NCBI RefSeq assembly: GCF_003892345.1
Contig: NZ_RRUE01000001.1
Coordinates: 961,008 to 1,025,007 of the forward strand
Length of the DNA stretch: 64,000 nucleotides
Direction of reading: 5' to 3'
Source of the DNA: Lautropia dentalis
GTDB taxonomy: Bacteria > Pseudomonadota > Gammaproteobacteria > Burkholderiales > Burkholderiaceae_E
Part shown: in pieces, positions 1-10,400 of the stretch
Position numbering within the stretch: position 1 is the first letter of the stretch
How the letters are laid out: each line of letters starts with the position of its first letter
The notes under the pieces: model-generated
Told to the model about the DNA's origin: nothing
The model's input: the letters and a program-made list of their open reading frames with translations, nothing else
The model's database searches: none
Program-made: the position numbers and the translations under genes

Positions 1-1
1 G

Positions 2-505
2 CTGCCGGAGGCAGCGGCCATGGCCGGGCGGGGCAGGCTGCTGGACTTTGCCTGTGGCCGGGGGCGGCATACCCGGCTGGCCAGCGAACGCGGATATGCG
101 GTGCTGGCGGTGGACCGGGATCCGGCCTGTCTTGCGCTGAACCAGCTGCCCGGCGTCGAGGCACGCACGACCGATCTGGAAGCCGGTGCGTGGGAGTGGG
201 GCGCGGAGCGCTTTGCGGTCATCGTCATTACCCGGTATCTGTTCCGTCCGAGGCTGGATCTGCTCCTGGCGCGGCTGGCCGATGGCGGCTGCCTGATCTA
301 CGAAACCTTCGCGCAGGGTCACGGGCGCTATGGTAGGCCGTCGCGTCCGGCGCACCTGCTGGCGGCCGACGAATTGTTTGCCGCGGCCCGACGGGCGGCC
401 TTGCGTGTCTGTGCATTCGAACAGGGGATGCTGGAGGCGCCGCGCCCGGCCGTCATCCAGCGCATGGTGGCCTGGCGCAGCACCCGGCCGCAGCGGCTGC
501 GCTGA
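2..505 (+). CDS. class I SAM-dependent methyltransferase (5' partial)
   Basis: The reading frame is open to the left edge of the window, so the start is probably outside; an internal ATG lies at 20. The N-terminal part seen here has the SAM-binding glycine motif I (LLDFACGRGRHT) followed by an acidic end of strand beta2 (AVDRD), the hallmark of the Rossmann-fold methyltransferases. A later segment (GGCLIYETFAQGHGRYG) matches the region that in this family often follows strand beta5. Nothing in the sequence defines the substrate; the type resembles small TehB/UbiE-like enzymes. It lies about 230 bp upstream of dapA on the same strand, but a palindrome and a probable promoter separate them, so shared transcription is doubtful. 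Confidence 0.75.
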   Translation: MPEAAAMAGRGRLLDFACGRGRHTRLASERGYAVLAVDRDPACLALNQLPGVEARTTDLEAGAWEWGAERFAVIVITRYLFRPRLDLLLARLADGGCLIYETFAQGHGRYGRPSRPAHLLAADELFAAARRAALRVCAFEQGMLEAPRPAVIQRMVAWRSTRPQRLR

Positions 506-506
506 C

Positions 507-538
507 GCGTGTCATGGACGAATGAGCCCATGACACGC
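507..538. repeat. perfect 11-bp inverted repeat, member of a dispersed family
   Basis: GCGTGTCATGG at 507-517 is answered by CCATGACACGC at 528-538, with a 10-nt spacer. It starts one base after the methyltransferase stop. There is no T-tract, so it is a poor intrinsic terminator. The half-site recurs at several other gene borders in this window (see 12574, 25276, 28254, 30377, 48521, 48702, 53676, 54913). Confidence 0.8.
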
Positions 539-736
539 CCTGATGGCAATCTTCACAATGCGCCCGACGCCGGCCGGTCGCTGCGCTAGAATGGGCGGCA
601 CGGTTTTCCTGGCGTTCCGGCCCGGGCTGCTGCCGTCCTGCACCGTCCGGGTGCCGTGACGCGGCGCCGCGGTGTGTGCCGGGGCGCTTCTTTCGCTTTC
701 TGCTTTGTCTTCACCCCACCATCGGGAGATGCCATC

Positions 737-1621
737 ATGATGATCAAAGGCAGTCTGGTCGCGGTCGTTTCGCCGATGAAGGCGGATGGCACGCTCGACT
801 TCGACGCATACCGCAATCTGCTCGACTGGCACATCGAATCGGGCACCAGTGCCATCGTGGCCGTGGGCACCACGGGCGAGTCGCCCACCGTCAGCGTGGA
901 GGAGCACGCGCAGCTCATCCGCGTGGCGGCCGAGCATTGCCGGGGCCGCGTGCCGGTCATTGCCGGTACCGGGGCCAACTCCACGCGCGAGGCCATCGAA
1001 CTCACCCGTCACGCCTTCGAGGTGGGGGTGGATGCCTCGCTGCAGGTGGCGCCCTATTACAACAAGCCCTCGCAGGAGGGCATGTTCCGGCATTTCACCA
1101 CCGTGGCCCAGGAGGGCGGGCTGCCCGTCATCCTGTACAACGTGCCGGGCCGCACGGTGGCCGATATCTCCAACGACACGGTGCTGCGCCTGGCGGCCAA
1201 CCCGAACATCATCGGCATCAAGGACGCCACGGGCGACGTGGGCCGGGGCGCATCGCTGCTGGCCCGGCTGCCGGAAGGCTTTGCCGTCTACAGCGGCAAC
1301 GACGATTCCGCCCTGGCCCTGATGGCCATGGGGGCACACGGTGTCATCTCGGTCACGGCCAACGTGGCCCCGCGCCAGATGGCCGACATGTGCGCTGCCG
1401 CGCTGGCGGGTGATTTCGGCAAGGCGCTGGCCATCAACCGTACGCTCATTTCGCTGCACGAACGCCTGTTCATGGAGCCCAACCCGGTGCCCACCAAGTG
1501 GGCGCTGGCCCGCATGGGGCGCATCGCGTCGCCGGTGGTGCGGTTGCCGCTGGCGCCGCTGACCACGGTGGGCCAGACGGCCGTGCTCGATGCCCTGCAA
1601 TCCTCCGGAGTTCTCGCCTGA
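737..1621 (+). CDS. dapA: 4-hydroxy-tetrahydrodipicolinate synthase
   Basis: Catalyses condensation of pyruvate with aspartate semialdehyde, the first committed step of the diaminopimelate/lysine pathway, in the cytoplasm. The 294-residue product has the family length. Visible active-site residues are the GTTGES loop (44-49), Tyr134 in LYNVPGRT, Arg139, and the Schiff-base Lys162 in IGIKDATGD. The start at 737 is chosen because GGGAG lies 9 nt upstream and the homology begins there; an ATG follows immediately at 740 and the frame is open further upstream to 656 without homology. A TAGAAT hexamer at 587-592 could be the -10 of its promoter. The stop codon overlaps the bamC start by one base (TGATG), implying translational coupling, an arrangement common in Burkholderiales. 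Confidence 0.97.
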   Translation: MMIKGSLVAVVSPMKADGTLDFDAYRNLLDWHIESGTSAIVAVGTTGESPTVSVEEHAQLIRVAAEHCRGRVPVIAGTGANSTREAIELTRHAFEVGVDASLQVAPYYNKPSQEGMFRHFTTVAQEGGLPVILYNVPGRTVADISNDTVLRLAANPNIIGIKDATGDVGRGASLLARLPEGFAVYSGNDDSALALMAMGAHGVISVTANVAPRQMADMCAAALAGDFGKALAINRTLISLHERLFMEPNPVPTKWALARMGRIASPVVRLPLAPLTTVGQTAVLDALQSSGVLA

Positions 1622-2964
1622 TGTCCGATTTCCTGCATCGCCCGCTGCGGGCCGCCCTGCCGGCCCTGCTGGTGCCCTCGCTGCTGCTGTCCGGCTGCAC
1701 CACCGTGCGCGACGCGCTCGACGCCGACAATGTCGAGTATCGCGAAGCCCGCAGTGGCCCTGCACTGGATGTGCCGCCCGACCTGGTGGCCCCGAAGGCC
1801 GACAGCCGTTACACGCTGCCCGCTCGCGATGACAGCCAGAGCCTGTCCGACTTCAACCGCCAGCGCGACCAGGCGCAGGGCGATGAGCGGGGCGCATCCG
1901 GCGCCGGCGTCTTGCCCCAGTCGCAGCACGCGCGCATTCACCGCGAGGGGACGACCCGCTGGGTGTCGGTTCAGGCCTCGCCCGAGGAGATCTGGCCGCT
2001 GCTGCTCGATTTCTGGGCGGTGCAGGGCTTCAACCTCGAAACGGCACAGCCGAAGCTGGGCCTGATGGAAACCGAATGGGCCGAGCGTTACCAGAAGGTC
2101 GAGAACAGCGGCATTCGTGGCATTCTGGCCCGCAAGGCCGGCACGGTGTATGCCACCGGCGACCGTGACAAGTACCGCACCCGCCTGGAGCGCAACGCGC
2201 AGGGCGGTACCGACATCTTCCTGACCTACTATGGCCGGGAAGAGCAGCTGCGTGGCGCCCGGAAGGAAGATTCCATCTGGGTACCCAACGACAGCAACCG
2301 CAACGAACTGGAAGCCGAATACCTGCAGCGCATCCTGACGCGTCTGGATGCCGCCTTCGCGCACGGTGAACTGGGCCGGCGCGGCGGTGCAGCCTCCACG
2401 GCTGTGTCGGGCGCTCCGGCAGGGGCGAATGCCGGGGGCTCTGCAGGGGCTGCCGGTACCGCGGGTGCGGCAGCCGGTGCGTCGGGAGTCGGTGCGTCCG
2501 GAGCCGGTGCCGCCGCGATGGCTGGTGCCGATGCAGCGGCGCAGGGGGCGGATGGCGCCGCGGCCGATGGCCAGTCCGGAGCACGTGCCCGCATCGTGGC
2601 CGGGGCCGAAGGCCAGCCGTCGAAACTGCAGCTGCAGGACGATTTCGATCGCAGCTGGCGCGCCGTGGGCGTGGTGCTCGACCGGCTCGACTTCTCCATC
2701 GAAGACCGCAACCGCGAGCAGGGCGTCTATGACATCGTCTATGTCGATCCGCAGCGCCGCGACAGGAACCAGGGCACCTGGTCGCGCATCTTCTCGGGTG
2801 AGCGCAAGGATCTGAGCGGGCAGCACTACCAGCTGCACATCCAGGGCGAAGGCAGCCAGTCCACGGTGGAAGTCCTGCTGGCCGATGGCAAGCAGCCCAG
2901 CTCGGAAGAAGACCGCCGCGTGGCCGATGAAATCATCCGCATCCTGAACGAGAACCTGCGCTGA
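1621..2964 (+). CDS. bamC: outer membrane protein assembly factor BamC
   Basis: Lipoprotein subunit of the BAM complex that inserts beta-barrel proteins into the outer membrane. A signal peptide ends in the lipobox LLSGC with Cys26 as the lipidated residue. It is followed by the extended segment that in BamC contacts BamD (NVEYREARSGPALDVPPDL), then a first helix-grip domain (about 95-240) and a second near the C terminus (about 325-445). Between the domains lies an unusually long Ala/Gly/Ser-rich linker of about 80 residues that the standard protein does not have. The gene starts on the last base of dapA and is closed by a strong terminator at about 3008. Confidence 0.93.
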   Translation: MSDFLHRPLRAALPALLVPSLLLSGCTTVRDALDADNVEYREARSGPALDVPPDLVAPKADSRYTLPARDDSQSLSDFNRQRDQAQGDERGASGAGVLPQSQHARIHREGTTRWVSVQASPEEIWPLLLDFWAVQGFNLETAQPKLGLMETEWAERYQKVENSGIRGILARKAGTVYATGDRDKYRTRLERNAQGGTDIFLTYYGREEQLRGARKEDSIWVPNDSNRNELEAEYLQRILTRLDAAFAHGELGRRGGAASTAVSGAPAGANAGGSAGAAGTAGAAAGASGVGASGAGAAAMAGADAAAQGADGAAADGQSGARARIVAGAEGQPSKLQLQDDFDRSWRAVGVVLDRLDFSIEDRNREQGVYDIVYVDPQRRDRNQGTWSRIFSGERKDLSGQHYQLHIQGEGSQSTVEVLLADGKQPSSEEDRRVADEIIRILNENLR

Positions 2965-3007
2965 GGCGGGGCCAGCCCGGAGGGAAACACCCTTTGGGCG
3001 CGCCTGG

Positions 3008-3049
3008 CCACAAAAAACCCCACCCGTGTCGAGCAGGTGGGGTTTTTTT
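3008..3049. terminator. bidirectional intrinsic terminator
   Basis: CCCCACC (3018-3024) pairs with GGTGGGG (3036-3042), flanked by an A-run on the left and seven T on the right. It can stop transcription from bamC on the plus strand and from the lipoprotein gene on the minus strand. Confidence 0.93.
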
Positions 3050-3100
3050 GTGGCTGACAGGCCGCCGGCCGCCTGTGCTGGCCGGCGATGGCCTGTCAGA

Positions 3101-3466
3101 TCACTTGCCGGAGGCTGCCTTGGCGTCCTCGACGGCCTTGGCTGCGGCGTCCTTGGCGGCGTCGACTTTCTCACTGGCGGCGTCCTTGGCGTTGGCCGCA
3201 GCGTCCTTGGCGGCATCCATCTTGTCACCGGCGGCAGCCTTGGCATCATCCATGGCGGCGCCAGCCTTGTCCTTGGCGGCGTCCATGCTGCTGGCGGCAG
3301 CGTCCTTGGCGTTACCCGCCGCTTCCTTGGCGGAGTCGACGGCCTGCGAAGCATTCTGCTTGGCGTCGTCCAGTGCTTTCTGCGCGGCTTCGGCGGCAGG
3401 GTCCTGCTTTTCGCAGGCAACCAGGGCCAGGGCGAGCAGCGGGGCGGCGAAGATCAGTTTACGCAT
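3101..3466 (-). CDS. small Lys/Ala/Asp-rich repeat lipoprotein
   Basis: A 121-residue protein with a short signal peptide and lipobox LVAC (Cys18). The mature part is almost entirely Ala, Lys and Asp in an irregular repeat of about 11-12 residues built around MDAAKDKAG and AKDAAA, predicted to form one long amphipathic helix. The pattern resembles LEA-like and apolipoprotein-like proteins and several bacterial envelope lipoproteins of unknown role. The start at 3466 gives a proper signal peptide and has GGAG 11 nt upstream; the open frame reaches 3589 but that extension has no signal sequence. It converges on bamC and shares its terminator. The exact function is not recognisable. Confidence 0.82.
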   Translation of the reverse strand: MRKLIFAAPLLALALVACEKQDPAAEAAQKALDDAKQNASQAVDSAKEAAGNAKDAAASSMDAAKDKAGAAMDDAKAAAGDKMDAAKDAAANAKDAASEKVDAAKDAAAKAVEDAKAASGK

Positions 3467-3871
3467 GGTTCGTTTTTCTCCGAAAAAATCGATACAGAGG
3501 GCAGAGGGGTGGCATGGCATGCCCACCGTGTGCCGGGCCTGCGCAGGGCCGGTACGCGGTTCATGCAAGCTTGCCTGACTGGGCAGCAAGGTTCATGAAA
3601 ACAGGGGCTGTGGGCAAGGTTATTGCTCCGTGTGCCCCCGGGCAGAGCCGCTGGATCACATCCGGCACAGACCCATCAGGCCCGGCGCCATGGGTGTGAC
3701 CTGTTGTCGATGGTAGCACCCGCACCACAGGGGAATGTGCCGCCGATGTTGTTCGCGCCCGACCGAACGTAAGTGAAAGGCGGGTTTGATACGTTGCGTC
3801 ACGCGTGGTGCGTATCGGGCCAGCTTCCGTACCTCTGGTGTGGTATTACGTATTGGGCCAGCTTCCGCGCC
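3467..3871. other. intergenic region with partial duplications
   Basis: About 400 bp without a convincing gene. It contains the leader of the minus-strand lipoprotein gene on the left. On the right, next to the phosphoesterase stop, GGGCCAGCTTCCG occurs at 3817-3829 and again at 3855-3867, and TCACGCGTGGTG occurs at 3799-3810 and again at 3872-3883, the second copy being the last codons of the phosphoesterase gene. These look like small tandem duplications at the gene's 3' end. Confidence 0.6.
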
Positions 3872-5128
3872 TCACGCGTGGTGTGTGTAGATGCGGAAGG
3901 CGGGGCCGCGTTCCGGGTCGGGGCGGATGGGGGTGGCGGCCTCGGGATTCCAGCGGATGGTGACCCACTGCCAGGTGAACGGCGAGCCGAAGCATTCCAC
4001 CCGGGTGAAGTTTTCCAGCCCGTGGGACTTGAGCAGCAGCCGGTCGGTGCGGAAGATGTGGGTGTCGCCGTGCAGGAAGGCCACCGGACCGCCGAAGTCG
4101 GCCGCAGTGGCCACGATGGCCTGGCGGGTGGCCGTCCAGCCATCGTTGCGGGCGGCCTCGAAGCCCATGTTGGCGTGGGTGGCAATGACCAGCCCCTTCG
4201 CGCCGTAGCGCTTGGCCAGCACGGCGGTTTCGGTCAGCCAGATGGCGTTGGCCTGCTGGCGCAGCGCCCAGGCCTCGCGCATGGCCGGGGTGGAGAACAT
4301 GGCATTGTTGCTGCCCACCACGTGAATGGTGCAGAACTGCAGCGAACCGATGCGCCAGCGCATGTTTTCGGGCAGGCGTGGCTGGTTCAGGTCGTTGGAA
4401 TCCTTCACCGACAGCTGGGTGATCATCTGGCGCTGCTGTTCGACACGCATGCGCTTCGCGCCCAGGGATTCGGGGTGGTGATAGACGTGCGTGCGCAGCC
4501 AGTGCAGCCGGTCCAGTGGCGTGCCGGGGGCGAAGGGATCGTCGGGGTCGATCCAGCCGCAGTCGGTCCATTCGTTGTCGCCGGGGGTGTAGACCAGCGG
4601 ATGCTGGCTGCGGTCGAGCATCTCCAGCCGGTCGGACAGCAGGATGTCGGAGCAGCGCTCGCCCCGGCTCTTGATGTCACCCACGTGCAGCACGAACTCA
4701 AGCTCGGTATCGTCCAGCCCGGCCATGACGCGCTTGAGGCCCTGCTGGTCCAGGCGGTTGTAGGGGGTGTCACCAATGAAGCCGAAGGTGAAGGGACGGT
4801 CGTTGTGGTCGGAGGGAATGGTGCCACTGCCCCAGCCGTCGTGCGCGACGCGCTGGCCGGCGGGATGTTCCGCGGAGGCGCCCCTGGACGCTTCAGGTAC
4901 ATGGGCGCCACCCGGCGCCTGATGGTGCTGGCGGTGCAGGCCGTCCAGCTCGGAGAGTGCGGCGTCGCTGAAGGTGGGGGCGGGGGCATCGGCCCGGGCA
5001 CTGGCCACCAGGGAGGCGGCGGCCAGGGAGGGGACCGTGACGGCAGCCGTCATGCCGCGCAGGGCCCGGCGCCGCGAGGCGGACACCGGCTGGCTGGGGG
5101 GGACGGCTTGCATCGGTTTGCTGCTCAT
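3872..5128 (-). CDS. Tat-exported calcineurin-like metallophosphoesterase
   Basis: A 418-residue protein whose N terminus carries a twin-arginine signal (SRRRALRG followed by a hydrophobic Ala/Val/Leu stretch to about residue 45), indicating export in folded form to the periplasm. The rest shows the metallophosphoesterase blocks in order: [28 protein letters not shown] and a final HGDTH, which supply the Asp, Asn and His ligands of a dimetal centre. The substrate cannot be read from sequence. Its ATG overlaps the mutS stop (ATGA, four bases), so it should be translationally coupled to mutS even though the functions appear unrelated. An upstream extension within mutS is open but has no coding support. 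Confidence 0.85.
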   Translation of the reverse strand: MSSKPMQAVPPSQPVSASRRRALRGMTAAVTVPSLAAASLVASARADAPAPTFSDAALSELDGLHRQHHQAPGGAHVPEASRGASAEHPAGQRVAHDGWGSGTIPSDHNDRPFTFGFIGDTPYNRLDQQGLKRVMAGLDDTELEFVLHVGDIKSRGERCSDILLSDRLEMLDRSQHPLVYTPGDNEWTDCGWIDPDDPFAPGTPLDRLHWLRTHVYHHPESLGAKRMRVEQQRQMITQLSVKDSNDLNQPRLPENMRWRIGSLQFCTIHVVGSNNAMFSTPAMREAWALRQQANAIWLTETAVLAKRYGAKGLVIATHANMGFEAARNDGWTATRQAIVATAADFGGPVAFLHGDTHIFRTDRLLLKSHGLENFTRVECFGSPFTWQWVTIRWNPEAATPIRPDPERGPAFRIYTHHA

Positions 5129-7938
5129 GATGGGGAGGCACCCAGAGCCTCGCGCCAGCGGTGCAGGTAGTCGGCGGCCTGTCGGGGCGTGATCGCATCG
5201 GGATCGAGCGCACGCAGCTCGTCGAGCACCTGCCATGCTGCGGCGTCCGGCTGGTGCGGTGATGAGGAAGAACCGTCTCCATTTTCCCACGCTGAACTGT
5301 CGGCTGCGACTACGTTTGTGCCGTCTTCATGGTCTTGCGTGACTTCCGTTGCAAAGAGGTCGAGCTGCGGGCCCTGGTCAGCCGCGTTCTGTTCCAGCCT
5401 CTGCAGGACGGACTGGGCGTTGCGCAGCAGGCCGGCCGGCAGTCCGGCCAGTTTGGCCACCTGCAGGCCGTGGCTCTTGCTGGCCGGGCCGGCGTGGATC
5501 TGGTGCAGGAAGACGATGCGCCCGTTGTACTCGGTGGCCGACAGGTGCAGGTTGACGCAGGCATCCTCGTGGCTGGCCAGCTGGGTGAGTTCGAAGTAGT
5601 GGGTGGCAAAGAGCGTCAGGCAGCGGCGCTGCACCAGCAGGTGCCGGGCAATGGCGTGTGCCAGGGACAGGCCGTCGAAGGTGGAGGTGCCACGGCCGAT
5701 CTCGTCGACCAGCACCAGCGAGCGTTCGGTGGCGGCATTGACGATGACGGCCGCCTCGGTCATTTCCACCATGAAGGTGGAGCGCCCGCCGGCCAGGTCG
5801 TCGGAGGCGCCGATGCGGGTGAAGATGCGGTCGATGGGGCCGACCTCGCAGCTGCTGGCCGGCACGAAGCTGCCACACCAGGCCAGAATGGCAATGAGCG
5901 CGGCCTGGCGCATGTAGGTGGATTTGCCGCCCATGTTGGGGCCGGTGATGATCAGCAGCCGGCGCTGCGGGGTGAGTTCGCAGTCGTTGGCGATGAACTG
6001 CTCGACCATGTCTTCCACCACCGGATGGCGACCGTCCTGCACGCGCAGACCGGGCACGCCCAGCAGGCCCGGACGGCGCCAGCCGGCCTGGCCGGCCACC
6101 TCGGCAAAGGCCTGGCAGACATCCAGATGGGCCAGCCCGGCGGCCAGCCGCTGCAGGGCGGCCGTGTGCGGACGCAGTTCGGCCAGCAGCGCCTCGTACA
6201 GCACCCGCTCGCGGGCCAGTGCCCGTTCGCGCGCCGACAGTGCCTTGTCCTCGAAGGCCTTCAGTTCGGGGGTGATGTAGCGTTCGGCGGCCTTGAGTGT
6301 CTGGCGGCGGCGGTACTCGGTGGGCACGTGGTCGGCATGGCTGCGGCCCACCTCGATGTAGAAGCCGTGCACGCTGTTGTAGCCGACCTTCAGGGTGGGA
6401 ATGCCGGTGCGTTCACGTTCGCGGGTTTCCATGTCCGCCAGAAAATCATCGCAGCCGGTGTCGATGGCGCGCAGCTCATCGAGCTGGGCGTCGAAACCGG
6501 GGCGGATCACGCCGCCGTCGCGGATCATCGAGGCGGGTTCGTCCAGCAGGGTGGCGCCCAGGCGTTCGGCAATGGCCGGATCGACCTGGGCCGCTTCGTC
6601 CAGCCACTGCAGTGCCTGCAGCAGGGCAGGTTCGGTATCGGCGTCCTGCCCCAGCGGGGCCTGCAGCTGGGCCACACAGGCGCCCAGCACCGGCAGACTG
6701 TCGCGCAGCGCCACCAGCTCGCGCGGCCGGGCACTGCCCAGCATGATGCGCGAGACGATGCGCTCGATGTCGGAGGCCTGATCGAGCAGTCGCTTGATGG
6801 GATGCTGCAGATCTTTCTCCAGCAGCAGGGCTACCAGGGCCTGGCGGCTGCGCACGGCGTCGCGATCCTGCAGCGGGGCCAGCAGCCAGTCACGCAGCAG
6901 GCGGCTGCCGGCGGAGGTGGCGCAGCGGTCCATGCGCGACAGCAGCGTGGGGCCCTGTTCTTCCTGCAGGGGACGGACCAGCTCCAGATTGCGCCGGGCC
7001 ACCTGGTCGATGATGATGTGTGCCTCGCGCGGTATCCGCTGGATGGGCTGCAGGTGCCGGAACGGCTGGCCGATGTTCTGGCCCAGATAGAGCAGCAGCG
7101 CACCCATGGCGGCCTGGCCCGCTTCGTCGTCCTGCAGCTCGGTGGCGTGCAGGGTCTGGATGCCGAGGGCCTCGCACAGGGTACGGCCGCCGCGCTGGGC
7201 GTCGAACTGCCAGTCGGGGCGGGTGAGAATGGGCATGACCGGGGCGGTGCGCGCATGCAGGCGGATGCGTTCGAGCAGTACCACCCGGTTGCGGGCCGCC
7301 GATTCCGACACCAGCAGCTCGCCCGGGGCGATGCGCTCGATCTCGGCTTCCAGCTCGGACTCGGGCAGGGTGGTGAGGGTGCAGCGGCCACTGGCGGCCA
7401 CGACGGTGGCCAGCGTGGCCATGGCCTGTGTTCCTGTGCCGCGTCCCGCTTCCGTGCTGCCCTGACCCGTTCCCCGGCGGCTGCGGGCGGCGGCTCCCCC
7501 GCTGCGGCTGCGTTCCGTGAACACGACGGCGGCCAGCGGCCGGTCTTCGCGTTCGGGCAGCAGGCCGGCATCGGTGAGGGTGCCGGGCGTGATGGTGCGC
7601 ACCACCTTGCGTTCCACCGGGCCCTTGCTGGTGGCCGGATCGCCGATCTGTTCGCAGATGGCCACCGACTGGCCCAGCGCCACCAGCCGCGCCAGATACT
7701 GTTCCAGCGCCTGCACCGGCACGCCGGCCATCGGAATGGGCTCGCCGGCCGAGGTGCCGCGTTTGGTGAGGGTGATCGACAGCAGTTGGGCGGCCTTCTG
7801 CGCGTCCTCGTAGAACATCTCGTAGAAGTCGCCCATCCGGTAGAAGAGCAGCACATCCGGATGCTCGGCCTTCAGGCTCAGGTACTGCCGCATCATCGGT
7901 GTGTGGGCGGAGAGGTCGGGACTGGAGGATGTGGGCAT
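5125..7938 (-). CDS. mutS: DNA mismatch repair ATPase MutS
   Basis: Recognises base-base mismatches and small loops and recruits MutL. The mismatch-reading Phe-x-Glu motif is in GDFYEMF near residue 42, the Walker A loop in [10 protein letters not shown] near 666, and the Walker B/signature in [12 protein letters not shown] near 746. The product is 937 residues, longer than the usual 850-880, mainly because of an Arg/Gly/Ser-rich insert after residue about 145 in the connector domain and a longer tail. The start at 7938 is chosen by similarity to betaproteobacterial MutS; no clear ribosome site is seen, and the frame is open to 8094. It is divergent from tag and coupled at its 3' end to the phosphoesterase gene. 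Confidence 0.96.
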   Translation of the reverse strand: MPTSSSPDLSAHTPMMRQYLSLKAEHPDVLLFYRMGDFYEMFYEDAQKAAQLLSITLTKRGTSAGEPIPMAGVPVQALEQYLARLVALGQSVAICEQIGDPATSKGPVERKVVRTITPGTLTDAGLLPEREDRPLAAVVFTERSRSGGAAARSRRGTGQGSTEAGRGTGTQAMATLATVVAASGRCTLTTLPESELEAEIERIAPGELLVSESAARNRVVLLERIRLHARTAPVMPILTRPDWQFDAQRGGRTLCEALGIQTLHATELQDDEAGQAAMGALLLYLGQNIGQPFRHLQPIQRIPREAHIIIDQVARRNLELVRPLQEEQGPTLLSRMDRCATSAGSRLLRDWLLAPLQDRDAVRSRQALVALLLEKDLQHPIKRLLDQASDIERIVSRIMLGSARPRELVALRDSLPVLGACVAQLQAPLGQDADTEPALLQALQWLDEAAQVDPAIAERLGATLLDEPASMIRDGGVIRPGFDAQLDELRAIDTGCDDFLADMETRERERTGIPTLKVGYNSVHGFYIEVGRSHADHVPTEYRRRQTLKAAERYITPELKAFEDKALSARERALARERVLYEALLAELRPHTAALQRLAAGLAHLDVCQAFAEVAGQAGWRRPGLLGVPGLRVQDGRHPVVEDMVEQFIANDCELTPQRRLLIITGPNMGGKSTYMRQAALIAILAWCGSFVPASSCEVGPIDRIFTRIGASDDLAGGRSTFMVEMTEAAVIVNAATERSLVLVDEIGRGTSTFDGLSLAHAIARHLLVQRRCLTLFATHYFELTQLASHEDACVNLHLSATEYNGRIVFLHQIHAGPASKSHGLQVAKLAGLPAGLLRNAQSVLQRLEQNAADQGPQLDLFATEVTQDHEDGTNVVAADSSAWENGDGSSSSPHQPDAAAWQVLDELRALDPDAITPRQAADYLHRWREALGASPS

Positions 7939-8092
7939 GGGGCGGTGAAGCGGGATGGAAACGGGGGCCGGACCGTGATGGTAATGCTTTGGGCCGGGGG
8001 CGTCGGCATCACTTTGTGGACAGAGGTAACGGCAGGCGTCCATGATGGCGCGGTAAGATGCGGGACGGAATGACGATATCGGGAGCCTTGCC

Positions 8093-8692
8093 ATGCCAGA
8101 CCTGTTCGCTGCTCCGGACGGCCAGCCGCGCTGCGACTGGTGTGCCGCCAGTGCCCAGCTGCAGCACTATCACGACCATGAATGGGGGTTTCCGGTGGCC
8201 GATGATGTGCGCCTGTTCGAGAAAATCTCGCTGGAGGGCTTTCAGGCGGGCCTGAGCTGGCGCACCATCCTGGCCAAGCGCGAGGCGTTCCGGGCTGCCT
8301 TTTGCGGCTTCGATTTCCGGCGGGTGGCCCTTTTCGGGCCGGCCGATGTGGACAGGCTGCTGCAGGACAGCGGCATCGTGCGCCATCGCGGCAAGATCGA
8401 GGCCGTCATCCACAACGCCGGCTGCGCCTGCCGGCTGGTGGAAGAGGCAGGATCGCTGGCCCGTTTCATCTGGCAGTTCGTGCCGCCGCGTCAGGAAACG
8501 CCCCAGAGCCGCACCACCTCGCCCGAGTCGGTCCGGCTGTCCAAGGCGCTGAAGGCGCGTGGCTGGAAGTTCGTGGGGCCCACCACGATGTTCGCCTTCA
8601 TGCAGTCGATGGGCCTGATCAACGACCATCTGGAGGGCTGCGTCACCCGCGCCCGGGTGGAGGCGGCGCTGCAGGGGTTCAAGAGGCCGTGA
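8093..8692 (+). CDS. tag: DNA-3-methyladenine glycosylase I
   Basis: Base-excision repair enzyme that removes 3-methyladenine from alkylated DNA. The 199-residue product shows the Tag zinc-snap ligands Cys14, His27 (in YHDHEWG), His179 and Cys183 (in NDHLEGC), with the same spacing as in Escherichia coli, and the core block [14 protein letters not shown] and [17 protein letters not shown] at 8081-8085 precedes the start by 7 nt. It is transcribed away from mutS, so two repair genes share one divergent promoter region. Confidence 0.97.
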   Translation: MPDLFAAPDGQPRCDWCAASAQLQHYHDHEWGFPVADDVRLFEKISLEGFQAGLSWRTILAKREAFRAAFCGFDFRRVALFGPADVDRLLQDSGIVRHRGKIEAVIHNAGCACRLVEEAGSLARFIWQFVPPRQETPQSRTTSPESVRLSKALKARGWKFVGPTTMFAFMQSMGLINDHLEGCVTRARVEAALQGFKRP

Positions 8693-8769
8693 TGGGGCCT
8701 CACCGGGTCTTCAGGTGAAAGACAGGGGAGGGTTCGGGCCTGTTGGATCAGGTGGTTGTGATGGGGCTT

Positions 8770-9783
8770 TTACAGACGGTTGATCTTCCGTTCGATGTGT
8801 GCACAGTGGGCCATGAGTGCTTCGAACGAAACGGCGTCGTTTAGGAACAGGCCGTCGGCGATCATGCGTTCGTAATCGGCCGCCAGCCTTGTCCGAGCAT
8901 CGGCAGACGGTACGAGTTGCAGTCGTCCCTGGATGGCTGCCAGATAGTCGATCGGTGTTCCGTGTGCATCCTTTTCGCGGAAGAACATGCCTTTGTGCTG
9001 CGCCACGGCTCTGGCAAGTTCGCGATCCTGGATGGCTTTGTCGGCAAAGCCATGTTCATCGAGCCTGGCCACGTCGTGCCAGTGACGTGAAAACCGGTTG
9101 CCGCCGCGAAAGTTGCCCTGCCGGCAGAACACATGGATGGCGGTTGCCTTTTCCCAGAAGGTGCGCTCTGCACGCATGGCCCGTACGACAGCTTCCGGAA
9201 ACGAGATTTCTTTAATGACCGGGCTTGTATCGCAGACGATATGCCGCTGTTCTGCTGGTTCTCCGGTGGAGCGTGCACCGAATTCGAGCATGACGGATGC
9301 CGTCACATAGCCAGTTCCCTGGGCCAGGGCGGGATAGTCGATGAAGATCCTGTCCTGCTCCGGACGGAGGTTGGCCGTGGGGGCTGCGCTGGCCAGCCGG
9401 GCCGCCAGAAAGGGGATGGCAATGGTTTGTACCCATTCGGTCAGGCGCGTGCGGATGGCTTTGCTCCACTTCTTTTCCTGACTGGGGGATGCGGGCAGGG
9501 GTGTGGCCCCATGATCCGTCAGGTCTGGTGCAATGGCCCGGATATCGTATGTGAGGTCGATGTCTTCCGAAAATCGTTCGATGACATGCCACGCCTTGGA
9601 CAGGGAAGTGCCACCCTTGAAAACGAGATCGTCGCCGAAAGGCGCACGAAAGAGCTGCTGGAGCACCCATACGACCCAGATGTCCTTTTCGAGCAGGTGG
9701 GGAGGGCGACCACTGGCATGGGCAGCATGCTCGAGTGCGGCCAGCTGGTCTTCAGGCGAAAGGCCGAAGAAGGATTCAGACAT
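8770..9783 (-). CDS. AbiEii-type nucleotidyltransferase toxin
   Basis: Member of the AbiEii/AbiGii family, toxins of type IV toxin-antitoxin systems with phage-exclusion activity. The 337-residue protein has the nucleotidyltransferase core FKGGTSLSKAW followed by FSEDIDLTYD, giving the Gly-Ser motif and the two catalytic Asp residues. C-terminal regions such as RTFWEKATAIH also fit this family. It begins 6 nt after the stop of the antitoxin gene, so the pair forms one operon. The family acts by transferring nucleotides to cellular targets (tRNA in characterised relatives); the target here is inferred only by family. Confidence 0.9.
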   Translation of the reverse strand: MSESFFGLSPEDQLAALEHAAHASGRPPHLLEKDIWVVWVLQQLFRAPFGDDLVFKGGTSLSKAWHVIERFSEDIDLTYDIRAIAPDLTDHGATPLPASPSQEKKWSKAIRTRLTEWVQTIAIPFLAARLASAAPTANLRPEQDRIFIDYPALAQGTGYVTASVMLEFGARSTGEPAEQRHIVCDTSPVIKEISFPEAVVRAMRAERTFWEKATAIHVFCRQGNFRGGNRFSRHWHDVARLDEHGFADKAIQDRELARAVAQHKGMFFREKDAHGTPIDYLAAIQGRLQLVPSADARTRLAADYERMIADGLFLNDAVSFEALMAHCAHIERKINRL

Positions 9784-9789
9784 GATGGA

Positions 9790-10386
9790 TCAGGCGGCCG
9801 CAAGGTGGCTGCTGATTTTCTGGGCCAGCCAGACGGGCAGCTGTGCCCGGGCATGGGCAAGCGCATTCTGTGCGGCAGGCGGAAGCCGGCTGCGCAGTAT
9901 CTCGAGACTTCGGGTGGCTTCCTGGGGGCCGTTCCAGGCCAGAGCCCGAACGGCCTCGCCCGCGGGCTGGCCCGGCAACAGCAGCTGCCAGGCGGGAGCA
10001 TGACGCAGTTCGACGGTTTGCCGGCCCAGCTGCAGCTTCCGGTCAGGGCCGGAGGTGAGGTAGATGGCGCGGGTGGGAACCTGGGGGGTCAGGCCCAGTG
10101 CATTGGCTGCGGCGGCGCCGTGCGGCACGATGGTTTCGCCGCGTTGCCGGGCGAGACCTTCGATGACACGTGCTGCCCCCGGAGCGTGACTGCCAAAGCG
10201 TGTCTGAACCGGCAGCACGTAGATGCCCCGGGCCACACGCAACAGCTGACCACGTCGCTGCAGGCGTGAAAGGGTCTGATCGATGGCTGCGCGCTTGCCC
10301 AGATGCAGCAATGTGCGGGCCAGCAGCGGGGTACCTTCCGGCTGCCGGGCTGCATGTTCGAGAATCTGCTGGGAAAGTGAAGCCAT
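9790..10386 (-). CDS. AbiEi-like antitoxin / DUF6088 transcriptional regulator
   Basis: A 198-residue protein with an N-terminal winged-helix-like domain (about 1-60, including LSRLQRRGQLLRVARGIYVLP, split here: LSRLQRRGQ then RGIYVLP) and a C-terminal domain with the motif VPHGAAAANALGL, typical of the AbiEi/DUF6088 group. It should repress its own operon and neutralise the toxin encoded directly downstream. AGGAG lies 7 nt before the ATG. The promoter region carries a 9-bp inverted repeat at 10401-10428, a likely binding site for this protein. Confidence 0.87.
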   Translation of the reverse strand: MASLSQQILEHAARQPEGTPLLARTLLHLGKRAAIDQTLSRLQRRGQLLRVARGIYVLPVQTRFGSHAPGAARVIEGLARQRGETIVPHGAAAANALGLTPQVPTRAIYLTSGPDRKLQLGRQTVELRHAPAWQLLLPGQPAGEAVRALAWNGPQEATRSLEILRSRLPPAAQNALAHARAQLPVWLAQKISSHLAAA

Positions 10387-10400
10387 GATCTTCTCCTGTA

